A DNA stretch of 64,000 bases from Lentimicrobium saccharophilum. GTDB lineage: Bacteria; Bacteroidota; Bacteroidia; Bacteroidales; Lentimicrobiaceae. The notes beneath the pieces are model-generated. The model was not told the origin of the DNA and searched no databases. It saw only the letters and a program-made list of their open reading frames with translations. The stretch lies in assembly GCF_001192835.1 (NCBI RefSeq), contig NZ_DF968183.1, positions 1,312,622 to 1,376,621 on the forward strand, given 5' to 3'. Shown piece by piece: positions 16,627-27,600 of this stretch (position 1 is the stretch's first letter; each line of letters starts with the position of its first letter). Position numbers and translations under genes: made by a program.

Positions 16627-19227
16627 TTATTCAATTTCCACCTTACTACCTGACAGGCGGAGCAATTCAGATTCGAGCAGGGGATGCAGGCGGTTGTTGA
16701 TGGCTGTTATTTTCCGGAGCAGGGCTTTCACCGATTCCTCATTGATTTCCCCGTTTCCTGCATTTTCGAGTTGTTCCAGCACCTGCAGCGCCTGCGAAAC
16801 CCCCATATGCCCGTAGCTGGTAAGCAGCTTGTGCGCCAACAACCTGATCCCTTCAAAATTACCGGTTTCACTGAGGTTCCATAATTCCTGCACAGCGGCA
16901 TGCGAGGTATGCACAAAAGAGCGGATGATGCTGGCCAGCTGTTCAGGTTTTCCCGAAGCGAAGGTTTCAGCCTGACGGAGATCATAGAGCCGTCCGGACA
17001 CCAGCTCATCCGGTTCACCCGGCTGCGGTTTGGGAATGGTATTTGAGAGATAAAATGCCACCCGCGACAAAAGGTCATGCTCGCTGAACGGCTTTTGAAG
17101 CACCTCGTTAAAGCCGGCCTCCATATACCCCGGATCATAACGGGCGACTTTCCCGGCCGTAAAGGCGATCACCGGCACCAGTGAAACCTCCGGGTCTTCG
17201 TGGGCCCGTATATGCCTGACCAGCTCGATGCCACTGACTTCCGGCATCTGGACATCCGTCATGATGATATCGAAACGACGGCTGGTAAGAATATCCATCG
17301 CCTGCCTGCCGTTTGAAGCCACTTCCACAATCATTCCATGATTTTCTGTGATGATCCTGGCCAGTAATATATTGAATACATCATCATCGACCAGCAACAT
17401 CCGCCGGTCCGTAAGTTCCACAACTTCATTCAGTAAGACAGTCGTTGCTTTTTCCGGTTCACGGTCGGAAAGCGGATAGGGAATGCGCACGGTAAATACC
17501 GAGCCTTTATTCGGTGTGCTTACCACGGAGATATCCCCACCCTGCAGTCGTGCCAGACGGCGGCTGATGGCAAGGCCGAGGCCGGAGCCGCCATATTGCC
17601 TTGCCAGGGAGGACTCTGCCTGTCTGAAATCACCGAAAATATTTTCAATATCCTCCTCCGGAATTCCAATCCCAGTATCATGAACCTCCACGATGGCCTC
17701 ACACACCCCGGCGCCGCATTCGATGTTGCACAACACCGTTACCGACCCCTTTGAGGTAAATTTCACCGCATTGCTCATCAGGTTATACATTATCTGCCTG
17801 AGCCGCAGAGGATCACCTTCTAGTACAATGTTGCTGCCTTTGTTGCAGACCGCTTCAAATTCAAGTCCTTTCTCCAGGGCCGTAATCCTGAATGTCTGTA
17901 TCACATCTTCAAGCACATCGCTCAGGCGGAAAGGGATTATCTCCAGTTGCAGTTTACCCGCGCCTATGCGGCTGAGGTCCAGGATATCGTTGACGGTTTC
18001 GAGCAGGTGACGCGACGAACGTCTCACCGCGCCAAGGTATTCCTGCTGCACTTTATTAAGGGGCGTATGGATCAGCTGATCCGAGAAACCGATGATGGTG
18101 CTGAGCGGGGTCCTGATCTCGTGGCTCATATTGGCCAAAAATTCCTCCTTGATCCTGGCCAGGTCCTGCGACTGGCGGCTGGCGCTGATCAGGTCGCGCC
18201 GGTACCTGTTGCCCCGGTGGATGCCCTGAAAGATAAGGTAAACGAATACAAGAATCAGCAGCAGCGACAGAATAGCTACCCCGCGGATAATCATGATGGA
18301 ACGGGAAGCCGCGGCCTCTGCTTCTTTCTTACGCTTTTCCGCAAGCCGCAACTGCTGGTATTCGAGCTGTTTGAATATGGTCATCACCTGGTCGATGATC
18401 AGGGAACTGTTCCGGAGCATATTCAGTTCCTGCTCTTTCAGCTGGTTGTAAGCCTGAAGTTCACGGCGCTTTACTGCCGACAAAACCTGCCTTACATTGC
18501 TGTATAAAGCTGAATCGTCGTGCCGGTAAACCGCCGTATCAGTAATCATGCGGGTGGTTGAAAGCAAGGCCGGCTGTGCATGTTGTTCAACAATTTCCTC
18601 CTGCTGCTTCTTTGCAAAAAGCTTTTTTACCTTGTTGAAAAAGCCGCGGGTATCCTCCGTTTTGGTGGCACTTACCGGAGGTGCCACGGGGATGGTGTCG
18701 AAAACCGTAACCACGGTGGTAGAGGTACGGAGCGGCCTGGGAATGGTATCGGGCGTTACCGACCTGATGCGCGTATATGCTTCGCCGGCAAAATCAAACT
18801 TCTCCCTCCGGCTTTTTACATCGAGATAGGCTGCGATCATAGCACGCCGCTGCTCCAATAGCCTTGAAACGCTGTCGAGGCGGATCAGCCTGGAATAATC
18901 ATTCCCGGCTTCCAGCTTCAATGAATCCAGCTTCACTTCAACCGAAGTGATCAGGTCATTATAAATATCAAAAGACTGGGGATCATTGGTCAGGGCATAA
19001 ATCCGGATATTGTTTTCGGCTTCCGACAAAAATCCAAGCAAATCCCTTAGCTTATTCAGTTCACTGTCGGGCTGCGAAAGCGAAGCCACCGTTTCACCAA
19101 GGGTCCGGGAATTCTCCCTCACCAGATATCCGGCTGCAGCAACAGCAAGAAAGGCCACGGTAAACCCAAGGGCCACCTTCAGCTGAAGGCCACGGGGACG
19201 CATACGCACTTTTACTTTCGCCGGCAT
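16627..19227 (-). CDS. hybrid sensor histidine kinase with receiver and Hpt domains
   Basis: 866 residues. Two membrane segments (about 18-34 and 311-334) enclose an extracytoplasmic sensor of about 275 residues, rich in helices and coiled coil and of no family I recognise; it includes a Thr/Pro-rich insert near 155-190. HisKA has His369 in [12 protein letters not shown]. The HATPase domain has [16 protein letters not shown] and GSGLGLAIS. The receiver (609-730) has Asp658 in IIMTDVQMP. An Hpt domain follows with His799 in LLAHKLL. Phosphate can therefore pass His-Asp-His within the protein and on to a separate receiver, most simply the convergent sigma-54-type regulator at 14767. A -7 element (TATCTTTG) ends 4 bases before the ATG, so the mRNA may be leaderless. 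Confidence 0.94.
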   Translation of the reverse strand: MPAKVKVRMRPRGLQLKVALGFTVAFLAVAAAGYLVRENSRTLGETVASLSQPDSELNKLRDLLGFLSEAENNIRIYALTNDPQSFDIYNDLITSVEVKLDSLKLEAGNDYSRLIRLDSVSRLLEQRRAMIAAYLDVKSRREKFDFAGEAYTRIRSVTPDTIPRPLRTSTTVVTVFDTIPVAPPVSATKTEDTRGFFNKVKKLFAKKQQEEIVEQHAQPALLSTTRMITDTAVYRHDDSALYSNVRQVLSAVKRRELQAYNQLKEQELNMLRNSSLIIDQVMTIFKQLEYQQLRLAEKRKKEAEAAASRSIMIIRGVAILSLLLILVFVYLIFQGIHRGNRYRRDLISASRQSQDLARIKEEFLANMSHEIRTPLSTIIGFSDQLIHTPLNKVQQEYLGAVRRSSRHLLETVNDILDLSRIGAGKLQLEIIPFRLSDVLEDVIQTFRITALEKGLEFEAVCNKGSNIVLEGDPLRLRQIMYNLMSNAVKFTSKGSVTVLCNIECGAGVCEAIVEVHDTGIGIPEEDIENIFGDFRQAESSLARQYGGSGLGLAISRRLARLQGGDISVVSTPNKGSVFTVRIPYPLSDREPEKATTVLLNEVVELTDRRMLLVDDDVFNILLARIITENHGMIVEVASNGRQAMDILTSRRFDIIMTDVQMPEVSGIELVRHIRAHEDPEVSLVPVIAFTAGKVARYDPGYMEAGFNEVLQKPFSEHDLLSRVAFYLSNTIPKPQPGEPDELVSGRLYDLRQAETFASGKPEQLASIIRSFVHTSHAAVQELWNLSETGNFEGIRLLAHKLLTSYGHMGVSQALQVLEQLENAGNGEINEESVKALLRKITAINNRLHPLLESELLRLSGSKVEIE

Positions 19228-19231
19228 AAGA

Positions 19232-19239
19232 CAAAGATA
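19232..19239 (-). promoter_or_regulatory. -7 element directly before the hybrid kinase start
   Basis: On the minus strand TATCTTTG is followed by TCTT and the ATG at 19227. Transcription starting a few bases after the element would begin at or next to the start codon. Confidence 0.6.
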
Positions 19240-19661
19240 ATCAAACCACTGATTCAGACATACAACCGTTTCGGGTATGCCTTAAAAGAACAATATTTTA
19301 ACTGTTTAAGTCCCCCTTGCTACAAACACGGATCACAAAGCCGGGTAAAAGGCTCCTGAAAGCACTGCCTCCCCCCGCAACCCATGAAATGTTCTATCTT
19401 CAGATTAACAATCAATCAACCAATTGGTTTGGAACGGGGAAACAGAACTTCAGCCAGTGAATGAAGTATGGCAGAGGATATTTTTACGTAAGGTTGTTTC
19501 CGGACAAGCGAGCAGGCTTTACCCCGGAGAAACCTGAGGACAATGAGGTGTAAATAAACCGGAAACCTTCACCGGTGGTACTTGCCCTGGAATCAACAAA
19601 AAGCCCTGCAATTCATCAATTCATAAAAACGGACGACAATTAAAGCAGCACATCTATACAC
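19240..19661. other. gene-free spacer
   Basis: About 420 bases between the hybrid kinase and acetyltransferase genes (both minus strand). I see no open frame worth calling, no strong hairpin and no copy of the dispersed repeat families. The kinase promoter lies at its left edge. Confidence 0.4.
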
Positions 19662-19691
19662 GAAAAAATCAGTCATCCGGCGGATGACTGA
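19662..19691 (-). terminator. rho-independent terminator of the acetyltransferase gene
   Basis: Perfect 10-bp stem TCAGTCATCC (19669-19678) / GGATGACTGA (19682-19691) with a 3-base loop, followed on the minus strand by a T6 run. It lies 24 bases after the stop of the minus-strand gene at 19715. Confidence 0.85.
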
Positions 19692-19714
19692 TCAAAGAAA
19701 AGCGGTCAATATGG

Positions 19715-19996
19715 TTAATTGAGGCTGTAAACGGTAAGATACTCCCATTCGCGGTTGATCTCCAGAAAGCGGAGCACCGCCGGATGGGAAGGCCTGACAC
19801 GCAAACCATTCATAACTGCATAGTGCATACCGTGAAGGATCAGATCGGAAGCGAGCCCTTTACCTCTGAGCGATCCCGGAACATAGGCACTGTAAAAATC
19901 CAGCACCTCTCCCCGGCGGCGATAAGCAAGGTAGGATTCCATTCCTTCATGATTTAAGATAAACTTTTCACCGGTATCAATGATGGTGCTTTTCAT
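19715..19996 (-). CDS. small GNAT-type N-acetyltransferase (NATD1-like)
   Basis: 93 residues, the normal size for the short single-domain GNAT family that includes eukaryotic NATD1. The acetyl-CoA loop is visible as YVPGSLRGKGLASDL (38-52), and the C-terminal RVRPSHPAVLRFLE matches the family's conserved RPxCPYVxxFL segment, with His in place of the usual Cys. The fold starts with LNHEGMESYLAYRRRGEVLDF. The substrate is unknown; these are soluble cytoplasmic proteins. It is a single-gene unit with a strong terminator. Confidence 0.87.
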   Translation of the reverse strand: MKSTIIDTGEKFILNHEGMESYLAYRRRGEVLDFYSAYVPGSLRGKGLASDLILHGMHYAVMNGLRVRPSHPAVLRFLEINREWEYLTVYSLN

Positions 19997-20308
19997 AGAT
20001 TTTAACTGTTTCTGGCACTGATATTAATAAATTGACATGTAAAAGTACGACGCATATTGCGAGATTGCACTCCTGCAACTGCAAAATAAGTATAAATACT
20101 ACCTTTCGAGGATGCAGATGTTCAGATGATTAGGGGTTTGGGTGTTCAGGGGTTCAGGGGTTTAAGTTTTATTTAAAGATTCAAAAATTCAAAAATTCAA
20201 AAATTCAAATGATTCAAAATGATTCCAGGCCGCGTGCGCAGGACAAGGATTCCAAAATATTTTGTGGTTCTTAGTGTTTCTGTGCTTTAGTAGCAAAAAA
20301 TATTCGTG

Positions 20309-20326
20309 TCCCGATCGCTATCGGGA
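20309..20326. repeat. dispersed hairpin TCCCGAT-CGCT-ATCGGGA
   Basis: A 7-bp stem with a 4-base loop. The identical 18-mer recurs at 34455-34472 and 34697-34714, and a related CCCGATCACGATCGGG near 33127. All copies are intergenic. Confidence 0.65.
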
Positions 20327-20469
20327 TCTTGGCTTAAGAATTCAAGGATTAGCCCCCAACGCCGTTGGCGGGGTAAACTGTTGAACTCAATGCGTTCGAT
20401 TCAAGGATTCAATTTTGCGGGAGAATTGCATCTGCTATTAACCAATATTGCCCGATTGCGTCTTTTATA

Positions 20470-20502
20470 CACCTGACAGGTTAAAAGGAAACCTGTCAGG
20501 TG
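20470..20502 (+). repeat. dispersed short inverted repeat, family A
   Basis: Arms CACCTGACAGGTT and AACCTGTCAGGTG around TAAAAGG-like spacer bases. The left flank (CGTCTTTTATA) resembles that of the copy at 59113 (CGCCTCTTTTA), so the repeat unit extends beyond the palindrome. Confidence 0.75.
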
Positions 20503-21683
20503 AATCCCGCCCACCTGCCGGCACGGATGTTAAAACCAGGATGCAATCCGGATTATTTATCAAAAAAAAGCATTTTGCCGGTTTGAGCTGCAAACCTGCC
20601 GGTGCTCCCGGTGTGGAAAATACCGCCCCGTTTTTCCCTGTTCAACCCCAACCGCTTACTATAAACACCCATAAAAACCAATTTATAGTCAGGGCAATCT
20701 ATATAGCGGATAAATTAAATTCATCAAATTTAAAATTCCGCAGACTACCCTGAGGCCAATCCTTTAACACTTTCTTAACAAAAAAAAGTGTAAAATCTTT
20801 TTTTACTACACGACTCTATTCCTTCAGAAACAGCCGGCAGTATCATGAAAACCACAAAAATTATATTTAATTCATTCTTTTACAATACTTTAATAAGCAA
20901 ATACCGATACGACAAGCAAAAACACAGGACACATATAGTAAAATATTTTTACAGAGTCATACCATTATAATTATTTTTACATCATATATATATCGCCGCA
21001 TTATTTTTATAATCATTACCAGACAAGCAGTTCAGCATCAAAATACGTGTTTTTACTAATGTTTTTTTACAAAAATGGTATTACTTTTATCCTGAATTCA
21101 GATAAATACACTACAACATCCGGGCAGCATCATCAGGCCCGCTGTTTTTTCCGGAAACGGGCGTTTGGGAGAGCGCTAAACAGCAGGCAGGCACGGATAA
21201 ACGACCTGAAGTCGGGAGAGAAAAACTGACACCGGGAAATTTAACTGCCAACGGCCTGAAAACCGGCGGCGGAATGTTAAACCCATAACACAGTATATTT
21301 TGGGGGCAAAATATACCTACTTTTTCAGGGTTTCTCACGAAACCAATCTGAAGCCGGCTTTATACCCGGCCACGTTAACAGCACCGCTTCAGCGCGGGCC
21401 GTTATGCTGCACATTCAGTTGCAGACGCGAAGTTCAGACTTCGTCTTTTTGCCGGTTGACCATCCGCCCCGCGGACCTGGCCAACCGGCAATCGCTGTTT
21501 ACCGGACTGCCGGTGCTCCATACCGCCCCCCCTTCACTTACCAAAGCATTCAGCATTCAGTACCAGGATGCCGCAACCTCAAAAAAAGCGGCAAAACAAA
21601 CCGTATTCACCCTTAACCAAAACACGCAATGATTGTCTTTACCCCTCTCCTTTGCCTGATCACAGCGACCGGAACAGCAAGCA

Positions 21684-24600
21684 TTGTCTGAAACCAACAC
21701 AACAGGCTTGAAGGCAAACGCATCACCGGAACACATCTCCACAGTCCGCTCCCTGAGCCGGACTGCAGCACGCACCGCAATTGTCAGGTGCAAGCCGCTG
21801 CGTTTGTCTGCCCCTGCCCTGCAGTTGCTCCCCGCCCGCTTTTCACGCACATGTGTACGCGCGCGTGCCTGTTACTTAATATTATCATTTTTACTTATCT
21901 CCCTGAATATCAAGGCACAACAACCTGTTGTCCTTACCTGGCCCCTCACCTCCCCCAACGAAACGGCCATCCCCTCTCCCTATGCCACCCTCTCCTTCTC
22001 TGCCGGCAAAGGCGTTGACTCGCTGCGCTTTAGCGAAGCGTTCGGCGTGATGGCCAACGGATGGAACACCGACAACCAGGACCCTGAAGCTTACTTCGAG
22101 TACACCCTTACCCCCGCCCCCGGCACCAGCCTTGAAATCAACCGGCTGAACTTCGAAGTAAGCCTGAGCCGCGTGAATATGCGCACCTCGGTGCAGTACT
22201 CCTACGACGGTTTCCGCATGCAGAAGACCCAGATCGGTCACACCATCTACATCGCCACCCATGAGCCCCGCAACCTGCCCGTAAAAACCAGCCTCCGGGT
22301 TGCCTACCCCCAAACCCTCAGCATCCGCGTTTACGGCTGGAGCACCGTGGATTACCTCGTTGACTTCTGCACCCGGAACGTAAGCTTTGATGCCGTGGTA
22401 TTTGGCCGTGATTTGCTGGCTGAAATCCCAACCGACACCCTTTCACCCCAAACTGAACTACCCGAAATTGAGCCGGTAACACCCGAAACCCTTGCCGCTT
22501 TGCCAGCAACCGAAGATTCTCCCAAACTTCCCCCATCGGATACCACCCAAATCACCGAACCATTGGCCGCTTTGGGCGTGTTGCCTCCACAGGATACATT
22601 GGTGGGAGGTGGAAAAGAAGGAGAGAAGGCGCCGTTGGGGACAGTTACAATTACAACATCACAAAACTGGACAGTTCCAGCAGGTGTTTATGAAATTACG
22701 GTGGAATGCTGGGGTGGCGGTGGCGGAGGTGGTGGCGCATATATTGGCGCTGGAGGTGGCGGTGGAGGTGGTGCCTATCAGGTTGCGACTTTTGCAGTAA
22801 GTGTGGGACAGGTTTACAACATAACAGTTGGTGGCGGAGGATCAAGCGGGTCAAATCAAAATGGGGGAAATGGTGGCACAACAACTGTAACCGGCCCCGG
22901 CGGAAGTTTAACAGCAAATGGAGGGTATGGAGGGATCCGAGGTGAAGGATATAGATATTGGGACTGGGGGTCGTTTTCTTATATTTATGTAAATGATTAT
23001 GGAAATGGGGGTAATGGTGGCGCAGGAGCATTTAGCGGTGGGAATGGGGGAAATTCTTCTGGGAACGGCGCTGGCGGCGGTGGTGGCGCTGGAAATAACG
23101 GCAGTGGGACTGCTGGAGGAAACACAGCAACGGGAGCCGGAGGTGCAGGCAATCCAAATGTTGTACCTTATGTTGGAGGAAATGGAGGAGCTTATAGAAA
23201 TAGTAATGGAGGAGGAAATAATGCAAGCATCCCCAGCGGAGGTGGAGGTGGAGCAAGATCAGTTAGTAGTACAAGCTCAGGGAGCGGTGGTACAGGTGCA
23301 AGAGGACAGGTCATCATCTCTTGGCCGGCTTGTGTTGATCCAACTATATATAATGTTACTGGTGGTGGTTCATATTGCTCAGGTGGTGCTGGCTTGCCCG
23401 TTGGCGTTGATAACTCAGAAGCTGATGTTAACTATCAATTGTTCAGGGGAGCAACAGCACTTGCAATAATTAATGGAACTGGAGGTGCAATAACCTTTGG
23501 AAACCAAACGGTGGCTGGAACTTATACGGTGGTCGCTACACGCACGGTTGGTGGTTGCACTTCAATTATGAATGGTTCGGCTACTATTACTATAAACCCT
23601 CTGTCTGTCGCACCAACTGCAATAACCGGAACGACAACGATTTGTACAGGCTCCTCAACAACGCTTACCGTTAGTGGAGGTACATTAGGAACAGGCGCTA
23701 CAGTGCAGTGGTTTACAGGTTCATGCGGTGGAACTTCAGCAGGAACAGGAAATAGCATTACAGTAAATCCTACTGTCGCAACAACTTATTATGTTCGTTA
23801 TTCCGGTACTTGCAATACAACAACGTGTGCTTCGGCTACGGTTACTGTAAACGAGGACAACACCGTTTCTCCAGCCAGTTATAGCCCAAGTTTGTGTATT
23901 AATAGTGCTTTGAATCCCTCCATTACCCACACCACAACCGGGGCTACCGGAATTGGCGCAGCTACCGGCTTGCCCGCTGGTGTTTTTGCTGCATGGGCTG
24001 CAAATACAATCACCATCTCAGGAACACCAACTGCATCTGGAACCTTCAACTATTCAATTCCTTTGACTGGTGGTTGCGGGCCGACAATCTATGCAACGGG
24101 TACAATCATCGTTAACCCTCTTCCCGTTGCAACCATAACCGGACCAACACCCGTTTGTCAGGGTGAGGCAGGCCAGGTATATACTACCCAAGTGGGAATG
24201 ACAAATTATAATTGGAGTATTGCGGGAGGAACGATAAATTCAGGCAATACCACGGCTTCAGTATCTGTAACCTGGAATACCCCCGGAAATCAGTCTATTA
24301 GTGTTTATTATACTAATGGTAATGGGTGTACCGGTAACGCGGTAACTTTTCCGGTTTTGGTCAATCCAACACCTGTGGCCGTTTCACCCGGGGATCAAAG
24401 TTTCTGTAATGGCATAGCAACTCCGGTAATCAATCTTACCGGAACACCTTCTGGTGTTACATTTAATGTAAGCGGCGGAACAGGTATAGGACTGGCTAAC
24501 CAAAACGGTATTACCGCAATTCCTTCATTTGTTCCTACAACCGGCACCGCCACTATTTCCATAACCCCCGTAGCCAACGGATGTACAGGCAGCCCGGTGA

Positions 24601-27600
24601 CTTTCACCATCACCGTTTATGATTTGCCTACGGCTGTTGCTCCCTCCGATCAAATGTATTGTAATGGAGAAACGACTACTGTTATTTCACTTTCCGGCAC
24701 ACCGACAGGAGTTGTGTTTGACATTTCGGGTGGTGCTGCTGTCGGACTTGCCAATCAAACCGGCGTAACTCAAATACCATCTTTTACAGCAACAACAGGC
24801 TCAGCCACAGTTACCATTACTCCTCAGGCCAATGGATGCACCGGAACAGCGGTAACCTATGATATTCTCGTGCATCCTACTCCAACAGTAACTTCGCCTG
24901 GGAATCTGGTTTATTGCCACAATGTTACTACCACTCCGATAAATTTAAACGGAACGCCATCCGGTGTTGTTTTTGACATAAGCGGCGGTACTTCCATAGG
25001 ATTGGCTGATCAAACTGGGGTGACAGCAATACCTTCATTTACCACCATTGCCGGTATAGCAACCATAACCATCACACCAAGAGCAAATGGATGTACAGGT
25101 ACACCGGGAACTTTTACCATCACCGTTCAATCCGTCCCCACTGCCGGCTCCATCGCTGCAGATCAATATATTTGTTTTGGAGGTACGCCTGATCCAATTA
25201 CCAGTGTACAAAACGGAACCGGTGACGGCGACATTACCTATCGCTGGGAACGTTCGGTTTCACCTTTTACAGTTTGGACAACCATTGCAGGTGCCACCAC
25301 TGCCGGATATAATCCCGGCCCCCTGGCGTTTACCACTCAATTCAGGAGATACACCGTATCTACACTGAACGGAATTGCATGTGAGTCAGCAGCAAGTAAT
25401 GTAGTAACCATCACCATCCAGGATGTGGCTGTTACGGCCGGAAGTATCGGTTATAGTCAGACCATCTGTTACAATGGAACACCGGATAACCTGGTTTCAG
25501 TCGTTGACGGTACAGCAACAGCCGGTGCAACCGTAAGTTATGAGTGGCAGATCAATACAGGAGCCTGGGTACTTCTACCGGGTGAAAACAATGCTACCCT
25601 GAATATTTCCACACCCCATACAGTCACCACATCCTACCGCAGAAGGACGGTAGCCACCCTGGCTGGCAATTCATGTTATTCCGATTGGACGCTACAGGTA
25701 ACCATTACCGTGATCCGTCCGGTGACTGCCGGGAGCATCGCTGCCAGCCAGACCATCTGTAACGGAGACACCCCCGCCGCGCTGACCTCTGTAACCGCCG
25801 GCGCCTCACCCGGAGCCACCATCACCTACCGCTGGGAACAAAGCACCGACCTGGGTGTAAACTGGACCACCATCGCAGGGGCAACCACGGCAGGCTATGC
25901 CCCTGGTGCGCTTACCCAGACCACCTGGTACAGGCGTATTACCATAGCCACACAAAACGGAACTTCCTGCGAATCAGTGCCAACCAATACCGTGATCATA
26001 ACGGTACAGGATGTTGTGAACCCGGGTAGCATTGCCGCCAGCCAGACCATCTGCTATGGCGCAACTCCGGCCCCGCTCACCTCTGTTACACCGGGCAGCG
26101 GATCTTCTTCACCGGCTTATTCATGGGAATACAGTATCAATGGTGGTGCTACCTGGATTCCCATTGCAGGAGCTACAGGAGCAGGATATGCCCCTGGTGC
26201 CCTTACCCAGACCACGTGGTACAGACGGATTACAACCTGCACCGTAAACGGGGTAAACTGCTCTGCCGCATCAGCGCATGTGGTCATAACCGTTCAGGGA
26301 CAGGTGATTCCCCCGACGGTGACAGCAAATCAGACGATTTGCTACAACACGACTCCGGCAATACTTAACAGAACCAATGCCACGGGAGGATCGGGCACTT
26401 TTACCTATCAGTGGCAGAGCAGCACGGATAATGTAAACTTTACCAATGTGGGTGCCTCCGGCCCGACCTATCAGCCCCCGGCACTGACCGTAACGACCTA
26501 TTACCGGGTTGCTGTGACAGATGCCAGTTGTGGGGGGCCGTATTTTAGTAACGTGGTTACCATTACAGTAAGAGCGCAACTGGTAGCACCGGAGATTTGC
26601 TGCGATCAGGTTGTATGCTATGGATATGCTGCAGATGCAATTACAATAACTTCTCCTCCTACCGGTGGAGTTGGAACATATTCTTACCAATGGCAATGGA
26701 GTAATAATGGAACCGAACCTTGGACAAATCAAGCTGGTGCTATTTTCCCTTCTTATACTCCTGCGATTTTTGACAGATATTACAGATTGGTTGTTACTGA
26801 CCCTTGTGGCACTGTATATTCAAATGCTGTTCATATAACATCTTCTGTTTCATTTTCACTTTCATTTACTGGCAGCGGCTATCCATCAAATCAAGTTTGT
26901 CCTGGATACTCATTTAACTATGAAATCTGGTCTGGAGGAATTACTCTTAGTGGGAAAACAATTAAGTATTCCTGGTCTGCTGATCCAAATTTCGTTTCAC
27001 CGTCTACAGGAGGTCCGATTGGTAATGTTTGGGGCTTTTTAATATATTTATATTGGGCAGAGATAGATTTTACAGTCTTTAACTATACTAATCAAACTGT
27101 TACAACCACTATTAACATATATCCAACAGTTTATAACAACAATGGAACAGTTTATTGTAATCTGAGTCCGCAACCATTCCCGGTAACTATCAGACCTTTT
27201 ATGCTGGCCTGCCCCTCCGATATCACCGCCAATACTTCTCCCGGAAGTTGTACTGCACAAGTCAGCATTCCTAACATACAGTGGGTTCCAAATTCCTGTA
27301 CTTCAACTGTAACCTGGACCATGAGCGGGGCAACAACAGGAAGCGGAACGGGAAATATGAATACAAGAACATTTAACCAGGGTGTTACAACGGTAACTTA
27401 CTCATCCGTTATGAACGGACAAAACACCACCTGTTCCTTTACCGTAACGGTCACCGACAACGAAGCCCCGGCAATTACCTGCCCGGTAAATATAACCAGG
27501 AATACCGACCTGAATCAATGTGCAGCATCCATTGCAACCCCCAATCCCACATTCAGCGACAACTGCGGAGGTGCAGCAGGAGTTACCTTACTTACCTGGA

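Larger units (their letters stand above)
19997..21683. other. 1.7 kb gene-free, repeat-bearing, AT-rich region
   Basis: It separates the acetyltransferase from the first giant surface protein. It holds phrase-like repeats (GTTCAGGGGTTCAGGGGTTTAAG near 20140 and TTCAAAAA repeats at 20180-20208), a hairpin at 20309-20326, a family A palindrome at 20470-20502, and an AT-rich stretch (20760-21110) likely to include the promoter and leader of the giant gene. Hairpins also occur near 21430 (GCGAAG/CTTCGT followed by five Ts) and near 21470 (CCGGTTG...CAACCGG). I see no credible gene. Confidence 0.6.
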
